The position numbers and the translations under genes were made by a program. A stretch of 64,000 nucleotides of DNA, taken from Baylisascaris procyonis (taxonomy: Eukaryota; Nematoda; Chromadorea; Rhabditida; Ascarididae). Within the stretch, counting starts at the first letter, position 1. Each line of letters begins with the position of its first letter. Shown piece by piece: positions 39,029-52,600 of the stretch. The stretch lies in assembly GCA_037389465.1 (NCBI GenBank), contig JAZARR010000213.1, forward strand, positions 2,279,501-2,343,500, in the 5' to 3' direction. The notes beneath the pieces were generated by a model. It worked only from the letters and a program-made list of their open reading frames with translations, had not been told where the DNA came from and did no database searches.

Positions 39029-39968
39029 CTACAGAAATGTATTGTATTGGAGATTTCGGAACTTTTTTCTCGGCAATCGTTAGGCTTATGGAGTTGCGGT
39101 TTGCTTTTATCGATACAACTCTAAAAGCTCTATCAAATGACGTATAGTTCACTATACTTCGAAAGAAAAGTTGAAAACCGAATCGACCGGTCAGAATTCC
39201 TGAAATCTCGATTTTTGGAATTTGGGGGTTCTGGTTCTCATCGGATATTTGACATGGGCAAAAACTGCCCCGAGGTTTCTCATTAGCTCGCCGAGACCTG
39301 CCGAATGGTATATAGACGACCACCCACGGTCGAACAGGAGCCGAGAAAAAAAATCCCAAAAATCGCATTTTTTCGATCGTGAGGGGATAGCACAGGGAAA
39401 AGTTGAAAAAATATTTTTTATCTCCGAGTTCGGTGATTTTGGTACCAAACGATACAACTTGATGAGCTGATTACGAATATGTACCTCGTTCTGGGTTCCT
39501 CGCGAATATGAGGGAACTAAAGGTGCATGAATGTTGCACATTCTAAAGAAATGTACCGTATTTGATATTTCGGAATTTTTTTCTCCACAATGGTTATGTG
39601 TATGGGCTTAGGGTTTACTTCTTTCAACACAACTTTAAAAGCTCTGTCAAATGATATATAACTTATCATATTTCGAAACCAAAGTTGAAAACCGATCCCA
39701 CCGGCCAGAATTCCTGAAATCTCTGTTTTTGCAATTTTGGGGGTTCTGGTTCTCGATCGCTGTTTCATGTGGACAAAAAAGGTCTTCCGTTTTGTGGTCT
39801 ACTCAACGAGATCTCTCCAACGGTACATGAACTAACCCTCGAGGACAAATAGAAGCCGAGAAAAAAAATTCCCAAATATCGCATTTTTTCGATCGTAAAG
39901 GATAGTACAGGGAAATTTTGGGAAAATTTTTTTTGTCTCCGATTTCGGTTTTTTTGATAGATTTCAGA
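39029..39968. repeat. Tandem duplication of an unknown ~430-bp sequence (period 514 bp)
   Basis: Copy 1 at 39029-39460 and copy 2 at 39543-39968, in direct orientation and diverged. Well-kept blocks are AGTTGAAAACCGA, CAGAATTCCTGAAATCTC, GGGGGTTCTGGTTCTC, GAAGCCGAGAAAAAAAAT-like and TCGCATTTTTTCGATCGT. On the minus strand both copies keep open frames with shared peptides such as EISGIL, SFDRAF and RSKKCD, but the DNA there is also similar, so this does not prove coding. No known family was recognised. Confidence 0.8.
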
Positions 39969-40897
39969 AATAGTTGCTGGTTCCATTTTATCCAAAAGTA
40001 TTGCAATTTTTCGACCTTCCAACTGCGGTTTACTGCCTTGAGTATTCAAGGCTGGAATTAAAACATGACCAGCATGACTGTACTGATTAGGTTAAAAGTA
40101 TCTAACTGAGCGACGACAATGCTTTCATCTATTTGCATAAACGTCTAATTTCGGTGCAAAATTTAATGCGAAATTTCGATTAGCTCAGCTCGATTTCTGG
40201 TTTGGTGTTTTGTCACTAATGGAAATACCTTTGATCAGTCGCAGTTTAATTGAACTCGTTTAGTTGTTTACGTAAATAGTTTGCTAAGGGAACTATTTCA
40301 AGAAGCATTCGTAAAGTCGCTTTGTTGTTGCTTTCTTATCCTCTAACGAATAATGATTTTTCACACTCGCTCTTTGAAGAATCCTTTCGCCATAAATCAA
40401 TTAAATCTGCACTCATCTCGGATTCACGATTTATTATTGAACTCAATTAACGAATTGCATCTTTCTTTGAAATTTATTTGCAGAAAACATTTCATCGTCC
40501 TCTTTTTGTTGAATTTTTCTTATTTTTTCAATACGCAATTATTTTTTAAATTTTTATATTGTATCATCTTATCATATCAATTTACTCTTATCAATTAACA
40601 TATCAGTATGCATTATCAGCTAAAGATATATCCGTAATATCATTTCATCAGTCTTTAATTTTCTTTGCACTATTGTGAAAAATTTTACTCTTTCCTTTGA
40701 TATTAATGTTTCTTATATATTATTACAAAGATGCCTATAAGAATCAATTGGCTCTTAGCATTTTAATCGTTTTTTAAGTATTTGAATAGTCTGTAAATGG
40801 CTTAATTTCATCGAGCATAAATTTCATACTAGATTTTTCATTGGAAATTGATATGTCTCTATGTGATGATGTTTTCGTAGTAGACATATAGCTAAAG

Positions 40898-41130
40898 TGT
40901 GAACGAGTGATCTACGTGAACAAGCGATCTGTTGTGATCCAATGAGTTTTGTGACTGCAATAATAGTAGTGGTCTGGATTTATGTAATAGGTTGTATGCT
41001 CACACTTGTTTGGTCTTGATATGATATCTCCCTCCATGTGGATTACAATCTTCTCATGCCTTCGGAGTCGGAGCCGAAGCTATAAATAGGTTGCGATCTT
41101 GCTTCCTAATCATTATCTGTGTTTCTCCTC
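40898..41130 (+). repeat. LTR-like dispersed repeat, copy 2
   Basis: Plus-strand counterpart of the repeat at 990-1223, in inverted orientation about 40 kb away. It has the same order of landmarks: TG start, doubled GATCT phrase, the CTCCCTCCATGTGGATTA block, then a TATA box (CTATAAATAGG) near 41080. Similarity fades after about 41125. No flanking reverse transcriptase or integrase frame is visible, so if this is an LTR it is probably solo. Confidence 0.5.
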
Positions 41131-43513
41131 TCATCGAACTAAGGCATTGATGTCGATGTTCTTTGTCGTTATATTATAGGGAATGTTTGCCTAAAGCGTG
41201 CGCATATTGTTTGCTAAGCAATTCAAGCAAACGCCACATAGCACACTCCATTACGATCGAACATCGTATATTCCCATTAACTGTTTTTCTATTCAAGTAT
41301 AAAGTCTGTCGCTGTGTTGGCTTTTATTTGTTGGAATGTCGTATTTGCCGATTTTCGATACCAGCTATTGGACTATTACATAATTATCTCACTGATTTCA
41401 ATAAACGCGCCTAGTTTATGAATAAAAAGGCAGTTTCTTTTTTTTTGTTCAAGTGATATTTTGATTAATGCGTCCATGAAGGGTTGAAGAGTGATTCGGG
41501 GCAGAGGTGAATAAGAGCGGAGGAGATGATCGCTTCATTCTTGCTGGAACGCCGACTCATGATTTTGAAACCATGATTTAAATCTTTAGAAATCACTACA
41601 AATCTTATAGTGTTAACAGAAAACGATATATTTATCAAATGCACTTCATATAAGTAGCAATTCCGCATTTTGCAGTTGCCGCATTTCCAAAAATGCATAC
41701 TTTTTTTCGGAAGTTTGTTTGTTCGAACCAACCTATTTGTTAAAATATATAAGTAAGGTTGAATGTGCTTTTAAAATAAAGTTGAATAATATTGGAAATA
41801 ATAATAGAACCATCCTCTCCACTGAGGTGCTTCACTGCTATGATCCCTCTTCAAGCTATAAAGCGGCTAAAGTAGCGCATTAGTACTACGAAGGTTACGC
41901 GCAATTCTCGCGTATTTGCTGTAGTGAGCGAAAAATGTCGGCTTTTATAGGTAGATCGACATTACGCTTTTATTACCAGCCGATAAAATCCTTTATGGTT
42001 GTCAACAATCTGGGCGGTGTTTGATTGCCTCGACGCTTATGACACCAAAATTTGTTTAATTCTTCCGTAGTCGTAAATAAATAAAATATTTACACAATAC
42101 TGTCCGGTTGGCGTGCATCGATTTTGCGCTCTTTCATACCCTTAAATCACGAACGTTTTCTTTACTATCAAATAGTTTTTAATAAGCTCATTTTACACGG
42201 ATCTTGGTTTAAAAATTTTCACTGTTTGCAAAATAGACCGAAAGAAACTTCTAGAAGTTTTACTTCCCAAGCTGGCTGCATTTATGATCGATAACCATTT
42301 GCTTTAACCATCAAAAATATGATCTTCTGATCTCGATCACCTTCCTTCTATGTGCATGAGATTTTTTTTTATAAAATAAAAATTTCTTATTTATTTATCT
42401 TTAATATATAATTTTATTATTCGATTGTTGAATAGGGCAACGAATCAAATTTAACCCTAATTTCTCCCAAGTTTTCAATTTTAAACATATCGTTTCATCG
42501 TTGATTTTCCTCGAATTCTTCTCAACGAATAAACATCGTATGCAATAAAAAAAGCGCAAGAAAGTGAGTATGCTAGAATTTTAGATTATTTGCAACACAC
42601 TGCACCTTTGTAAGAGACAAATAACAAATCTGAAGCATTTGTTTTCTTTGTTCTTCAACTATCTGCATAAAGCGAGAATGCTTATTGATCGATGTGTTGA
42701 ACGAAATATTTCATTGTTTCTTTATTGCTCCATTTCTTATGGAAATATTTGCTCATTTGCTTGAAAACTTTAGAAAAAGTTCAACTTCTAAATTTTTCTG
42801 AGAGAAATTTCAACTTCGCTTTGAAATTTTCAATTTTATTGCAAGAAACGATCGGTCCTATATTAGTTACCTTTATTTCATCTTATTGGAAATTATTCCT
42901 TCTACTATAGCTTATTAAAAAGTGATTACCTGCTTTAGGTCTACAACATTATTAGAAGTTGTAAATTGACTATTAAATATTCAACGGTTCCATTATCTTA
43001 ATATTCGTCAATCGTATTCGTCTACTTCTAACAATTCTACGATATATACAGTTTTCATGCGGATATTCCCTAGCAAATGTGAATAACATAAATATCAACT
43101 ATATGAATGAAAATGGTGATTATGCGAGTATTGATAAGCGTTAACTATGCAATTGAAAGCGTTGAAAATTTTATCAAATTATATGCAAATTAAAAGAGTG
43201 GAAAATATTCTATGAAGGCACATTCAAATAGTGAAGTAAAGTCGGCAAGTTTCTACCCATAAAGTTGTCATTTGTTGTTGTAAAAATAATTTTTTGCAAT
43301 TCGCACAATAGGTATAAATATTTTATTTTTGTTTATAAGTGCTAAAAAATAGTTGAATTGCATTCTTTTATTTCATAAATGCATATTTTTTTGCATTTAG
43401 CGAGAATTTTTGCGGAATTTTTTGCATTTGATAAATAGTAATGAACATTTTTTGAATGAATAATAAATGATGCAAATGAAACAGTGCATCTTTGAACATT
43501 TTAATTCAAATAT

Positions 43514-43515
<2 letters not shown>

Positions 43516-43566
<51 letters not shown>
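43516..43566. repeat. (AT)n microsatellite
   Basis: AT run with one GT interruption near its right end. Confidence 0.9.
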
Positions 43567-43567
<1 letters not shown>

Positions 43568-44497
43568 GTTTTTGAAGTCATTGCCACATCTTGCCGTCTG
43601 ATTACACTTCGAGCAGATTTGATTAATGCACAAGTTTTGCATGAGGATAATGCGCCCTAAAAGTGATCTTCTATAGATTTGATCGTGCTGTGATTACTGA
43701 AGATCGTTTTCGTATGTTTCGAGATTTTTCTATAGATCTTTTTTGTACTAATTTGATAAAAATTTTTTGCAACATTAAGCTTCATTTGCAATATTTTGCA
43801 GTTTCGATTTCGAATTCTAACGTTGTGATAAAAGTTTTTCCCAACATTTGATAGTTTATAAAAACTTGGCACGTTTATTGTCCTATAGAGTATGCGTTGA
43901 CTATAGGCAGCAAGGTTTTAGAAAAGTCAAAGTATTTTGAATTTCTTGAACTTGAATTTCAACTTGTTTCTTAGCCGCTCAACTTTTAGGGTTTTATGAT
44001 AAAGAAGAAATTCTTTTAAAAAATTAGAAAATTTCTTAGCAGAAAGTGTACAAAATTCAACGATTCGAAAATTGTTTTATGTCGTCATATTGTTTCCTCT
44101 GAAATATTATCTATATAGTAAGACTGATTAAATGTCCTGTAAGTTTGCATGAGTAGATTCAATGTACTATACTTAAATGCCCTTCTATCATTTTTTTATT
44201 ATGTTTCATTTTTGAATACTTTATATCTTTTCGTTCTTTTTTTCATTTAGTATTCACATAACACTTATTTTTTATGAATGCTCCTGACCATATGTATGCT
44301 ATAGTTGATGGCGCGAATATGCGCTTTCTAATTTTTTTCTTTCGGGGCGAAGTGGAGAGGAGAGGGAAAGGGGACTGGCACGAATAAGGAATGTAGGCTT
44401 TAATAAAGTGCCACTGGCGTTCTACAGTAGATTATCAAAAGTTTTTGGGAGTTATCCGAATCGGCGAAGTCGCATCAGAAATGTGATAATTCTCTAA

Positions 44498-44552
44498 TTC
44501 TGTGAGGGCATGGTGCCCAAGAAGGGGGCATTCTGTGACGGCATGTTGCCCC
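44498..44552 (+). repeat. 21-bp direct repeat in a GC-richer patch
   Basis: TTCTGTGAGGGCATGGTGCCC (first 20 bases at 44498-44517) recurs as TTCTGTGACGGCATGTTGCC at 44531. The patch 44340-44600 has purine runs and higher GC and may be an old repeat. Confidence 0.7.
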
Positions 44553-45766
44553 TTGTTAGCCTCGACCATGAGGCCTGACTTCGGGAAGGAGTGGTTGCCT
44601 GATTAACTAATATTTTCTAAACTTTGTTGTGATATACCAATGTGACTTCAGCTTGAATAAACTCCTCAAGTCTTATGGGTCTTGCAACTATTGCATATGG
44701 TACTATAAACTAAAATACTTCAATGCATTTTTTTTTGATCCAGTTGCGCTCATAAGTTTTTTATGGCGCCATTAACAATGAATACTTGAAAATGTAGATG
44801 TTATCTGCAGTATTATTGATGAAGCATTCATATCTGATGATTTTTATTTACGAATACAATCACTATTTCAATTAAAAAATTTTCTATGAATCTGAAAATT
44901 TTCCATCTAAATGTCTCATTGAGTTAGCTAGAAGAAAAAGGCTCTCTAGAACGCACTGAGATAAAAATTTTATTGTAGCTTAGAGGTGGTAATATTGATG
45001 AGGAATGTGTACTTCTTATCTGAAAATATCGGAGCTTATTATTTCAGTGTCTCTTTTCGATTTGTTTTGTCGTTTTTCTTGGTATTGTGACGTTGAGCTA
45101 TACTTTTGTTTCAGCTTTATTTGCTTCCCTTATATGATGTAATTCTTTTACTTTATAACTTACAATTTATTTAGAGATTATTGCTTTTCTAGTTTAATTA
45201 TGATTGTCTTCCAAGTTTCCAATTATTTGCTCGCATATTTTCATTGAATTTGTAGAGTAGAGACGTTGAGTCCTCATCTCTAGATGAACGGAGAATGGAG
45301 TTGCGCCTAAAATTTTTTTAAACGGTGGCATTCAAAAAGTAAATTTCAATGAGTCATTTCGCCTTAGAAACTTTTAGTCCTACTGAACTGGCTGCAGCTT
45401 AAATGGGACTCTGCACTTTTTCTATATGGTTTACTCTTGGAATAGAATATCGATAGTAGAAGGTAAACTTCTGGTAGCAGTTTCATTTTTCGCTTAATGC
45501 AGAAATTATAAGAATATTTTTTTTTTAAATTTTATTTTAAAAAGTGTAATTTTTGCATTCTAAGATATAATTGTGTGAATAACTGCACTGTTAGCAATGA
45601 GTGTTTTCCATAGTTTAATGAAAGTCGATTTCGTTTAGAAATCTCTATTTTGCATTAAAGATTCGGCAAAGAATTTCTTTTCTATGAGTATTCAATCGTA
45701 AAATTTGCGCTCTTCTTTGTGGTACTCATAGCATTTCAAAAATTTTGAAAAAATTTTCTCTTTCAG

Positions 45767-45825
45767 GGGCAGTTTTGTGCGAAGAAGTCGAAATAGACGA
45801 GCGCTGCAAACGAATGGAAAAATCG
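45767..45825 (+). CDS. Isolated exon candidate, 59 bp
   Basis: Flanked by a strong acceptor (TTTTCTCTTTCAG) and a good donor (TCG then GTAATG). Two frames stay open: one reads VEIDERCKRMEKS before the donor, the other FVRRSRNRRALQTNGK. It could belong to the unidentified plus-strand gene downstream or to another gene; phases cannot settle this because linking exons are missing. Confidence 0.35.
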
Positions 45826-47529
45826 GTAATGTTTAATTTGCATAATTGCGGCTATCATTTGCATTTCGAGAATTTTTTTTTGTTTTTCAATATGCAAAAA
45901 ATTTAATTCGATTTCATTGTGGCATACACATTGCCGTTAGCATGCTAAGTCCTTAAGATGTATTACGTTTATAAGCAACGAATAAATGACTGCAATAGGT
46001 TTCTTCATGTGGGGCGATATATACTACAACACCTAAACGGTAAATTCGAGAAGTAATCTCAATATTATTGTATCGATTTTATATCAATGGAGATATCGAC
46101 TTTGCTTCCTATAAATTTTCATTGAAGTCTCGCTTTGAATAGAGTGATTATTAGCAGCTGAAAAAAAAAAGAAATTGCTACAAAATAAACTGCAGTGAAA
46201 AATTTGCATAAATAATATTAATAGATAGGATTTTGTTGAATTTTTTTTTTTTTTTGAGCGCATAAATCAAATTCAACAATTCTTTGAATATTTGAACGAA
46301 ATGATTTTTATGTGAAAATATTTGTTGAGTTTTTTTTCTTTTCATTAGTTATTTCTTTGATCAAAAATTCTCTGATTCATTGCCATCAAGCTTCTTTATT
46401 TTCCGATGCTTCATATTTTCTCTTTTTTTTTTTGAATTTGCTAATGATCATTGTTTATATATGTTTGCGGAATGTCTGCTTGCGAAAGTTTTCCTGCAAA
46501 ATTCTCCACTTGAGTATATTGCAACTTTTCTAAGTATTCGTACATTTTTTTTTTTGCATCGTTGTGTAAATTTGCGGAAGTCAATAATTGCCGTTGTAAA
46601 ATTTGTTTGCAGTTGCAAAATTAGACAGCCATAGTATTCAATTATATCTGCAAATCCATCAAAAATTTTCGTCTTTTTAGTGCGTCCTGGATTCATTAGT
46701 TATATATCTTCCTGAACAGTTAGAAAAAATTTGATAGATACTTTCGCCATATTTTTTGGAAAATTTGAGCAATCGTTCAATTCTTCAAGGAAACAAATTT
46801 TAGGAAAATGCTTGCTTTCTCATCGTTGTCGATCGGTCGCTTATATTGATAGAGATAATATGCAAATTAGAAATATTTGCATAATATCTAGAAATATTTG
46901 AGCTCAGATATGGAGGCTATGAAGGAGTCAATGTGAATAAATTAAGTTCGAGTCTCTGAACGAGTTTTTTTGTATGCCGACTGCCTCGAGCGTTTTCGAT
47001 TTATTCAGTACTTTGCTCACCTTTGCTTGAATGTACCGAATACCCTGCTATAATGCTAAAAAAATTTTTTATGATTATAAATCTTTCGGATAGTGCTACA
47101 ATAATCTTCTCACTCAAAGAACTTCTTGGCCTTTTCTAACATTTTTCAATTTTTTTTTTTCTAAAATCTTCCGCTCAAATGTTTCTCTTTTGGTTTCTGT
47201 GCGTTTTCTATGTTGATTGTAATCTTCAACCATCTCTTCTCATTTCTTTAACTTAATAACAATATTCAAATAGCGACATTTTTCTCTATCTTTTTTATTT
47301 TATTTTCATTAAACCATTAAAAAAAAAACTCTAAATTATTGCTATTGTTAGTCATAAGAGGAAACATCAAAACCTCTGTCAAATTTATTGTCAAGTTTGT
47401 TTGTGCACCTTTAATTTCCACTAGATATAATTCTAATCATCTAGAAATAATCGAATTAGCACTAACATTTTACTATTTCTGCTTTTTACAAGTCTTTCAC
47501 AGTAGTGCGCTAATTGAAAAAAAATATAA

Positions 47530-47898
47530 TTAAGTAAACATACGGCAACAGGCGCTGTTTTAGGAAACGATGATATTTTTTATACAATTCAATGTAGATT
47601 ATTATTGGGGGTATTGTTTGATGCAATCATTTATCAATTTTTCTTACGGAAAACGTTTCGACTTTCAATTCGCCGGATGCCGTTGCATCAATCAATAGAA
47701 AAATGGATGTGGAGGGATGCGTTTATTTTGGATAGTTGCGAAGTTTCATCGAGAAATTCGAAATTAATCGAAGAAATGAAGATGACTTTTTCAAAGATCG
47801 ATCATTTTTTGGCAAAATTAGAGAGCGTATTGCGAAAAAAAAAACACTTGAAATTTTTATACCATTCGCTGATTTTAGTAGTAATTTTGCATCCGTAA
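47530..47898 (+). other. Open frame of 122 codons, possible terminal exon with a membrane tail
   Basis: Open from 47530 to a TAA at 47896-47898, with a GCTGTTTTAG acceptor-like site ending at 47563. The peptide is mixed (WMWRDAFILDSCEV, then LIEEMKMTFSKIDHFLAKLE) and ends in a basic patch followed by a hydrophobic stretch (FLYHSLILVVIL) and stop, as a C-terminal membrane anchor would. The first in-frame ATG is at about codon 50, so a full gene would need upstream exons. No family recognised. Confidence 0.3.
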
Positions 47899-49615
47899 TG
47901 TCGAATTTCTAGAAGGAGGTTTCATCTCACACACTACCTATTATCTACACTCAATTATTTCTTCATGCAGATTTTATTACGATGTGGCTCTTTCGTTTGC
48001 AGTTCCACATTCAAAAATGCATTCATGAAAATGCAACTGATAGAAAAATACGCTGAAGAAAATCCAACTCATAGAAAAATGCAATTTAAGGAATTGCAGC
48101 TATAATTTCATCGATCATATCTAAAGTGCATTCTATTGTGTACACACGTTGCATGACCTCAAAATTCCATCATATGGATGGCAATATTTTCTCAATCATC
48201 AAGGTCACTTCTCATTTTTCGCACATTTTTTTTGGTCCTTCTCACAAAATAGAAATAGGTCGGTAAAATTTGCTTCACTCAAAACGTTTTACAATTTTAG
48301 TCAACATATTTTACTTGCTTTTGCAAATTTTTTCTAAAAGCTCATTGCAGGAATTCTATACTTTTGCTAATACACATATCTTTCTGCCCGTCTATCCGAT
48401 TCGCATATAAATTAGCAACGATGATGAGCTTCTTTAGATGCACGCTTCATCTTTGAATAACTTTCCACTCTACGAATTCATTATGCTTTGTCGCATTCTT
48501 TTTATATTGTTCGTAAAATTTGCAAATCGGATTTGTTTTACGCCTGTTTAATTTAGACAACAAAAAATAAACTTTTGAATGCTGCTTCACATGACCTGTC
48601 GGTCTCATATGCTAATGCGTTGCTAGGGGATTTACCCATTGTTTTTGAATAATAGAGCAAACGCTTGCAAGACTGAAATGCAAAAGCACATATTGTTTCA
48701 TCATCTTTGATGCGTTTTTCCATTCGAACTTCATTTTTTTCTGTCCATAATTGCTCATAGAATTTTAGTGTGATGAAGTAAGTATAATATTCCCTTGAGC
48801 GCTTCTTTATATGTTTATACAGGATAAATGCCTTTGGTTGTTCTAATTTTACGATTTTCTCTTTCATTGGCTGAAAATTTCCTTCTTATTGATTATATTC
48901 ACGACAATTGAAATGAACACAATTTATAACAAAACTTAGAGAGAAGAGAAATTTTTTCGAAGGGAAAATTTTTATCGCAAACAATATCATTATTTTCAGC
49001 CTACGAGAAGAATGCGCATTTCTATATGAGTTGTCTGCCTAAAGATCGGCAAAAAAAGAAAAGAAACCCACTTACTTGATCGATAGGTGTCATTCATTGA
49101 GTTAGAAATTGCCCTCGGTCGTTTATCGTATTTGCTTATTCTTGCTGTCGTTATTTTTCCAATTGCGCAATCGGTACTCGTCACCGGTTGGTAATAACCG
49201 CTTTGATTTGTTACTATCGCTTTAGATATGATTGGATAATATCAGCCAAGCATTTGTTTTCTTCAACTTAAAGGCTTTCCGAATACTGCGATATTGCAAA
49301 ACTGTTTTCACGGATCTACTATATCCTGTAGATATGAGTGAATAATCCCATGTGGTCGATATTTACCCTTTGCAGTTAGGCAGTACTTATCACTAGGCGG
49401 TTTTTTTCACGTTTACAATGATTGTTGCCACTGATTACGATGATTGCTTACTTCATTTTCTTCTACTGAATTCAGTGGTTGCTATAGCAGAAGCTGACAA
49501 ATCCCGTTGTAGCGATTGGTCAGTAGTGGAGCATTCCTTTGATCTTCGACCATTGATTTTCATATCGCAAAGTGGATAACCACTGCCTATTAGTAATTCT
49601 CACCAGAATGACCAT

Positions 49616-49618
<3 letters not shown>

Positions 49619-49681
<63 letters not shown>

Positions 49682-49684
49682 TAT
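49619..49684. repeat. (AT)n microsatellite
   Basis: AT run of about 65 bp with one GT interruption. Confidence 0.9.
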
Positions 49685-52600
49685 GCGATGAAATTATCCC
49701 TGTCTTTGTATCCATGATGAATTTCTCTGTGATTGTCGATACAGTGCATCACTTATGAATGATCGGTTATAAAGTTATAATTTTAGCTTATAATCTAATT
49801 TATAAGGCTAATAGTTTTATGAAGTGAAAATTCTTTGGCCTCTTGAGTATTTCAATGCGGAGAAAAACTTCCAGACTTTCTTTGCAGTAACTTTTAGAAT
49901 CGTTTGAAAAGGTGTTCAATGTCGAAAAATCTAAAAGCTCGATTTTTTTCTGATTAGTTTTTTTTTCATATTCTCTATAGCCATGATATTATCGTATAAT
50001 GCGCATGATTTTTCCCTCGTAAACCTTGTAATAAATATATTCAAAATAAGAATAAAACTTTCATTTGAAAATGATGCAAATTTTAATCGAAGTCATTATT
50101 TGCTTATGCATATATGACCCGGAGGCGGGATGTCGCATGCGAAAGATGTGCGAGATAGTCGGATACTAATAAAAAAATAAGGTCTCCCATCATCGTTTAC
50201 AAAATCTTATGTCGTATCCATAGCGCTATGAGTTCTTTTCCGTTTTTTAGTGGCATTATACGATCGCATGGAGATGTAATCTTATGCGAGTGTTCTAGAA
50301 GTCAATTGGGAGGAAAAATTTTCTTATCTAAATTAAAATTTTTCTCGAGAATAGAAAAGTTCCTTCTCACACTAATCCGTTTCGCATGCAACATATCTCC
50401 ACTTTTACTACCTGAGGTTATATTCACCTGAACTCTTGCCTTATAATTTTTGATTTATTTATTATTCTCTAGACTTTGCTATGATGGCCACACTTTTCAA
50501 TGAAACCATTTATATCAGCCAATGGTTTCCTTGATTTTTGCCGGAAATATTTCTTTTTCTAGTAATGAATTTTGGATAAGGTAGAATGAGATAAGTGGTA
50601 AATGAAATTGTGTATATAATTCTATAAAAGCGTATGCAAGTGATTGAAATGTGTTCATCTCAAAGATAGGTCAAATCAACGAACGTTACGTCGAAAAATG
50701 TGTGAAGGACAAACCAACGAGATGACGCATGTTCGAGATTAGAATACGCATTATTCCTACTCGTTCAACTGTGCATTCAGTGAACCAATTATCGATGATA
50801 CCTGCACTAATAAATTTGCCATTGCAGAACGTCTATTTCTTCATCATCGATTGCTTCAGTGCTATATTCACTCCAGTTTTTGAAGGATTGCAATCTGATC
50901 TCACTTATTGAATTGTTCCAGTTTCGTTGTGTTGTCAAAAGGCTCCAATTAGGCTCCAGATATCAAAAGATTTCAATTTGGTTTCACTTGCTATGGAGCA
51001 GTAACCTCATTTTCGTTTGCAATAAGCGGAAGAGCGCAAGTAATTGGTCTGAAAATCACATAAATGATATCGTTTCATAGTCTACGTTTCTCTTTGATTA
51101 TCGTAAATCTTTGTAATGCGAAACAAATAAAGCGATCAGTGGTTAATTTAACAAAGGTCCTATTTATTTATTTTTTTTTAATTTTTACAAATAAGAAAAA
51201 AAAATCATGAATTTATTCATCATTTGGAAATGACTTAGTAATAGCAAACTCCGTTTGTCACCTCAACGAGCGAAAAATATAAAGGATTCATGAAATATTT
51301 CTTCCTACCGTATAACGTTGAATAAAGCCTCTTAGCACCATAGATTTAGTCGGCAATTTTATTCAGTGGAATGTTTTGTCGAGCAAGATTTTTTTCTAAT
51401 TTTTTTTGGTGATATTCTATTTGACTAAAGTCCCAAAAGTTACTGCCAGTAGCCGTTAGAGTGTTACTGACAGTCGCTAAGAAACGACTTATTTTTCATG
51501 GTAATTTTCACGCCGAGATATGATTATTCCCAAACACATAACTCTGCTCTTCAAACTCGAAGTTCCTTCAGAGCTAAAAATTTTAGAGAAGTTTCGCTTA
51601 TTATTAATGAACCTAACTACATAAGTGTTTCAAGAATTGAGCCAACAATTTATTCCCTTGTGAAATGGTAGCAATAGGCTCATTTTTCTAAAAAAAAAAA
51701 AACAATGTGTGATCTGAGACATAGTGGGTTTTTTTTTAATATTTGAGGAAAGACTCAACGAAGGTGTTGAGGGGTCGTTTGACCTTCGAAATCGACAAAT
51801 TTATAGAGGCATAAAAAGTGCTCCGATGCGTTCCTCAACAATCGCATCTTATTAAAATACGCGATGTACGGCAATCTTCAAATCTTCTCTATTCAATTTC
51901 CGCCATTTTATTGTCACTATGCGAACGCAAATTTTCATTGCTAATTTTCATCCATTCTCATAGAAAGAACAGTAATTTTTAAATGCTTTGAGATTTACTA
52001 GTATAGTTGAAATATTTAAGTACGATTCCGTACTATGTAAACGGCTTCCTTCTGTTGTACGATTCGCATAGTTTCGATCTTTGCCAGTAAATTGCCTTAG
52101 ATGTTGCAGTTCAGATATTTCATTTGAATAAGTCTCATCGATAATTCTATAGCATTTTTGTGCAATTTTTTATTCATTCGTTTTTCGTTTTTTTCGAATA
52201 TTCTAATTGAGAGGAAATTGATACCGATATATAATTCAATATACATCCATATCACATGTACGATTTCAGCAAGAGTTTTTTTTGTTTCTTTTGTAAATTC
52301 TAAAAATTTCATTTGTTTTTTTTAATCATTAGAAATTCAAAAGTTTATTAGTTTTAATAGTGAATTGTTCAGATGCGTTGATTTTTTCCAAAAGTTGTTT
52401 TTGGCTTCTATCCAAATTTCCTCATATTTCATCGCCCTCAAATTATCGTCGAAAATTGATAGCGCATCGCCTCGTTTCTTGCATTATTAAAATGTGATTG
52501 CTTTTTTTACTCTTTGATTGATTGATTATATTATAGGGTAAGTGAAATGGCCCCTTTTTCTCGATGTCTTTGTGCGAATTTCTTTTAGTATAACATTGGA

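Larger units (their letters stand above)
24532..45766. other. Gene-poor region
   Basis: About 21 kb without a supportable gene. It is very AT-rich with many T- and A-runs. Open frames are mostly hydrophobic, of the kind expected from T-rich DNA. A minus-strand open frame at 28245-28457 has a mixed, protein-like composition but no clear splice frame. Repeat-rich or GC-richer islands are listed separately. Confidence 0.5.

Noticed and set aside
48553..48867. 104-codon minus-strand ATG frame
   Set aside because: Lys-rich composition is plausible for a protein, but in DNA this AT-rich a frame of this length can arise by chance, and there is no family match or splice context.
49016..49186. Minus-strand exon candidate ending at a GTAAGT donor
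   Set aside because: The donor is good, but no matching acceptor or start with consistent phase was found and no partner exon could be linked.
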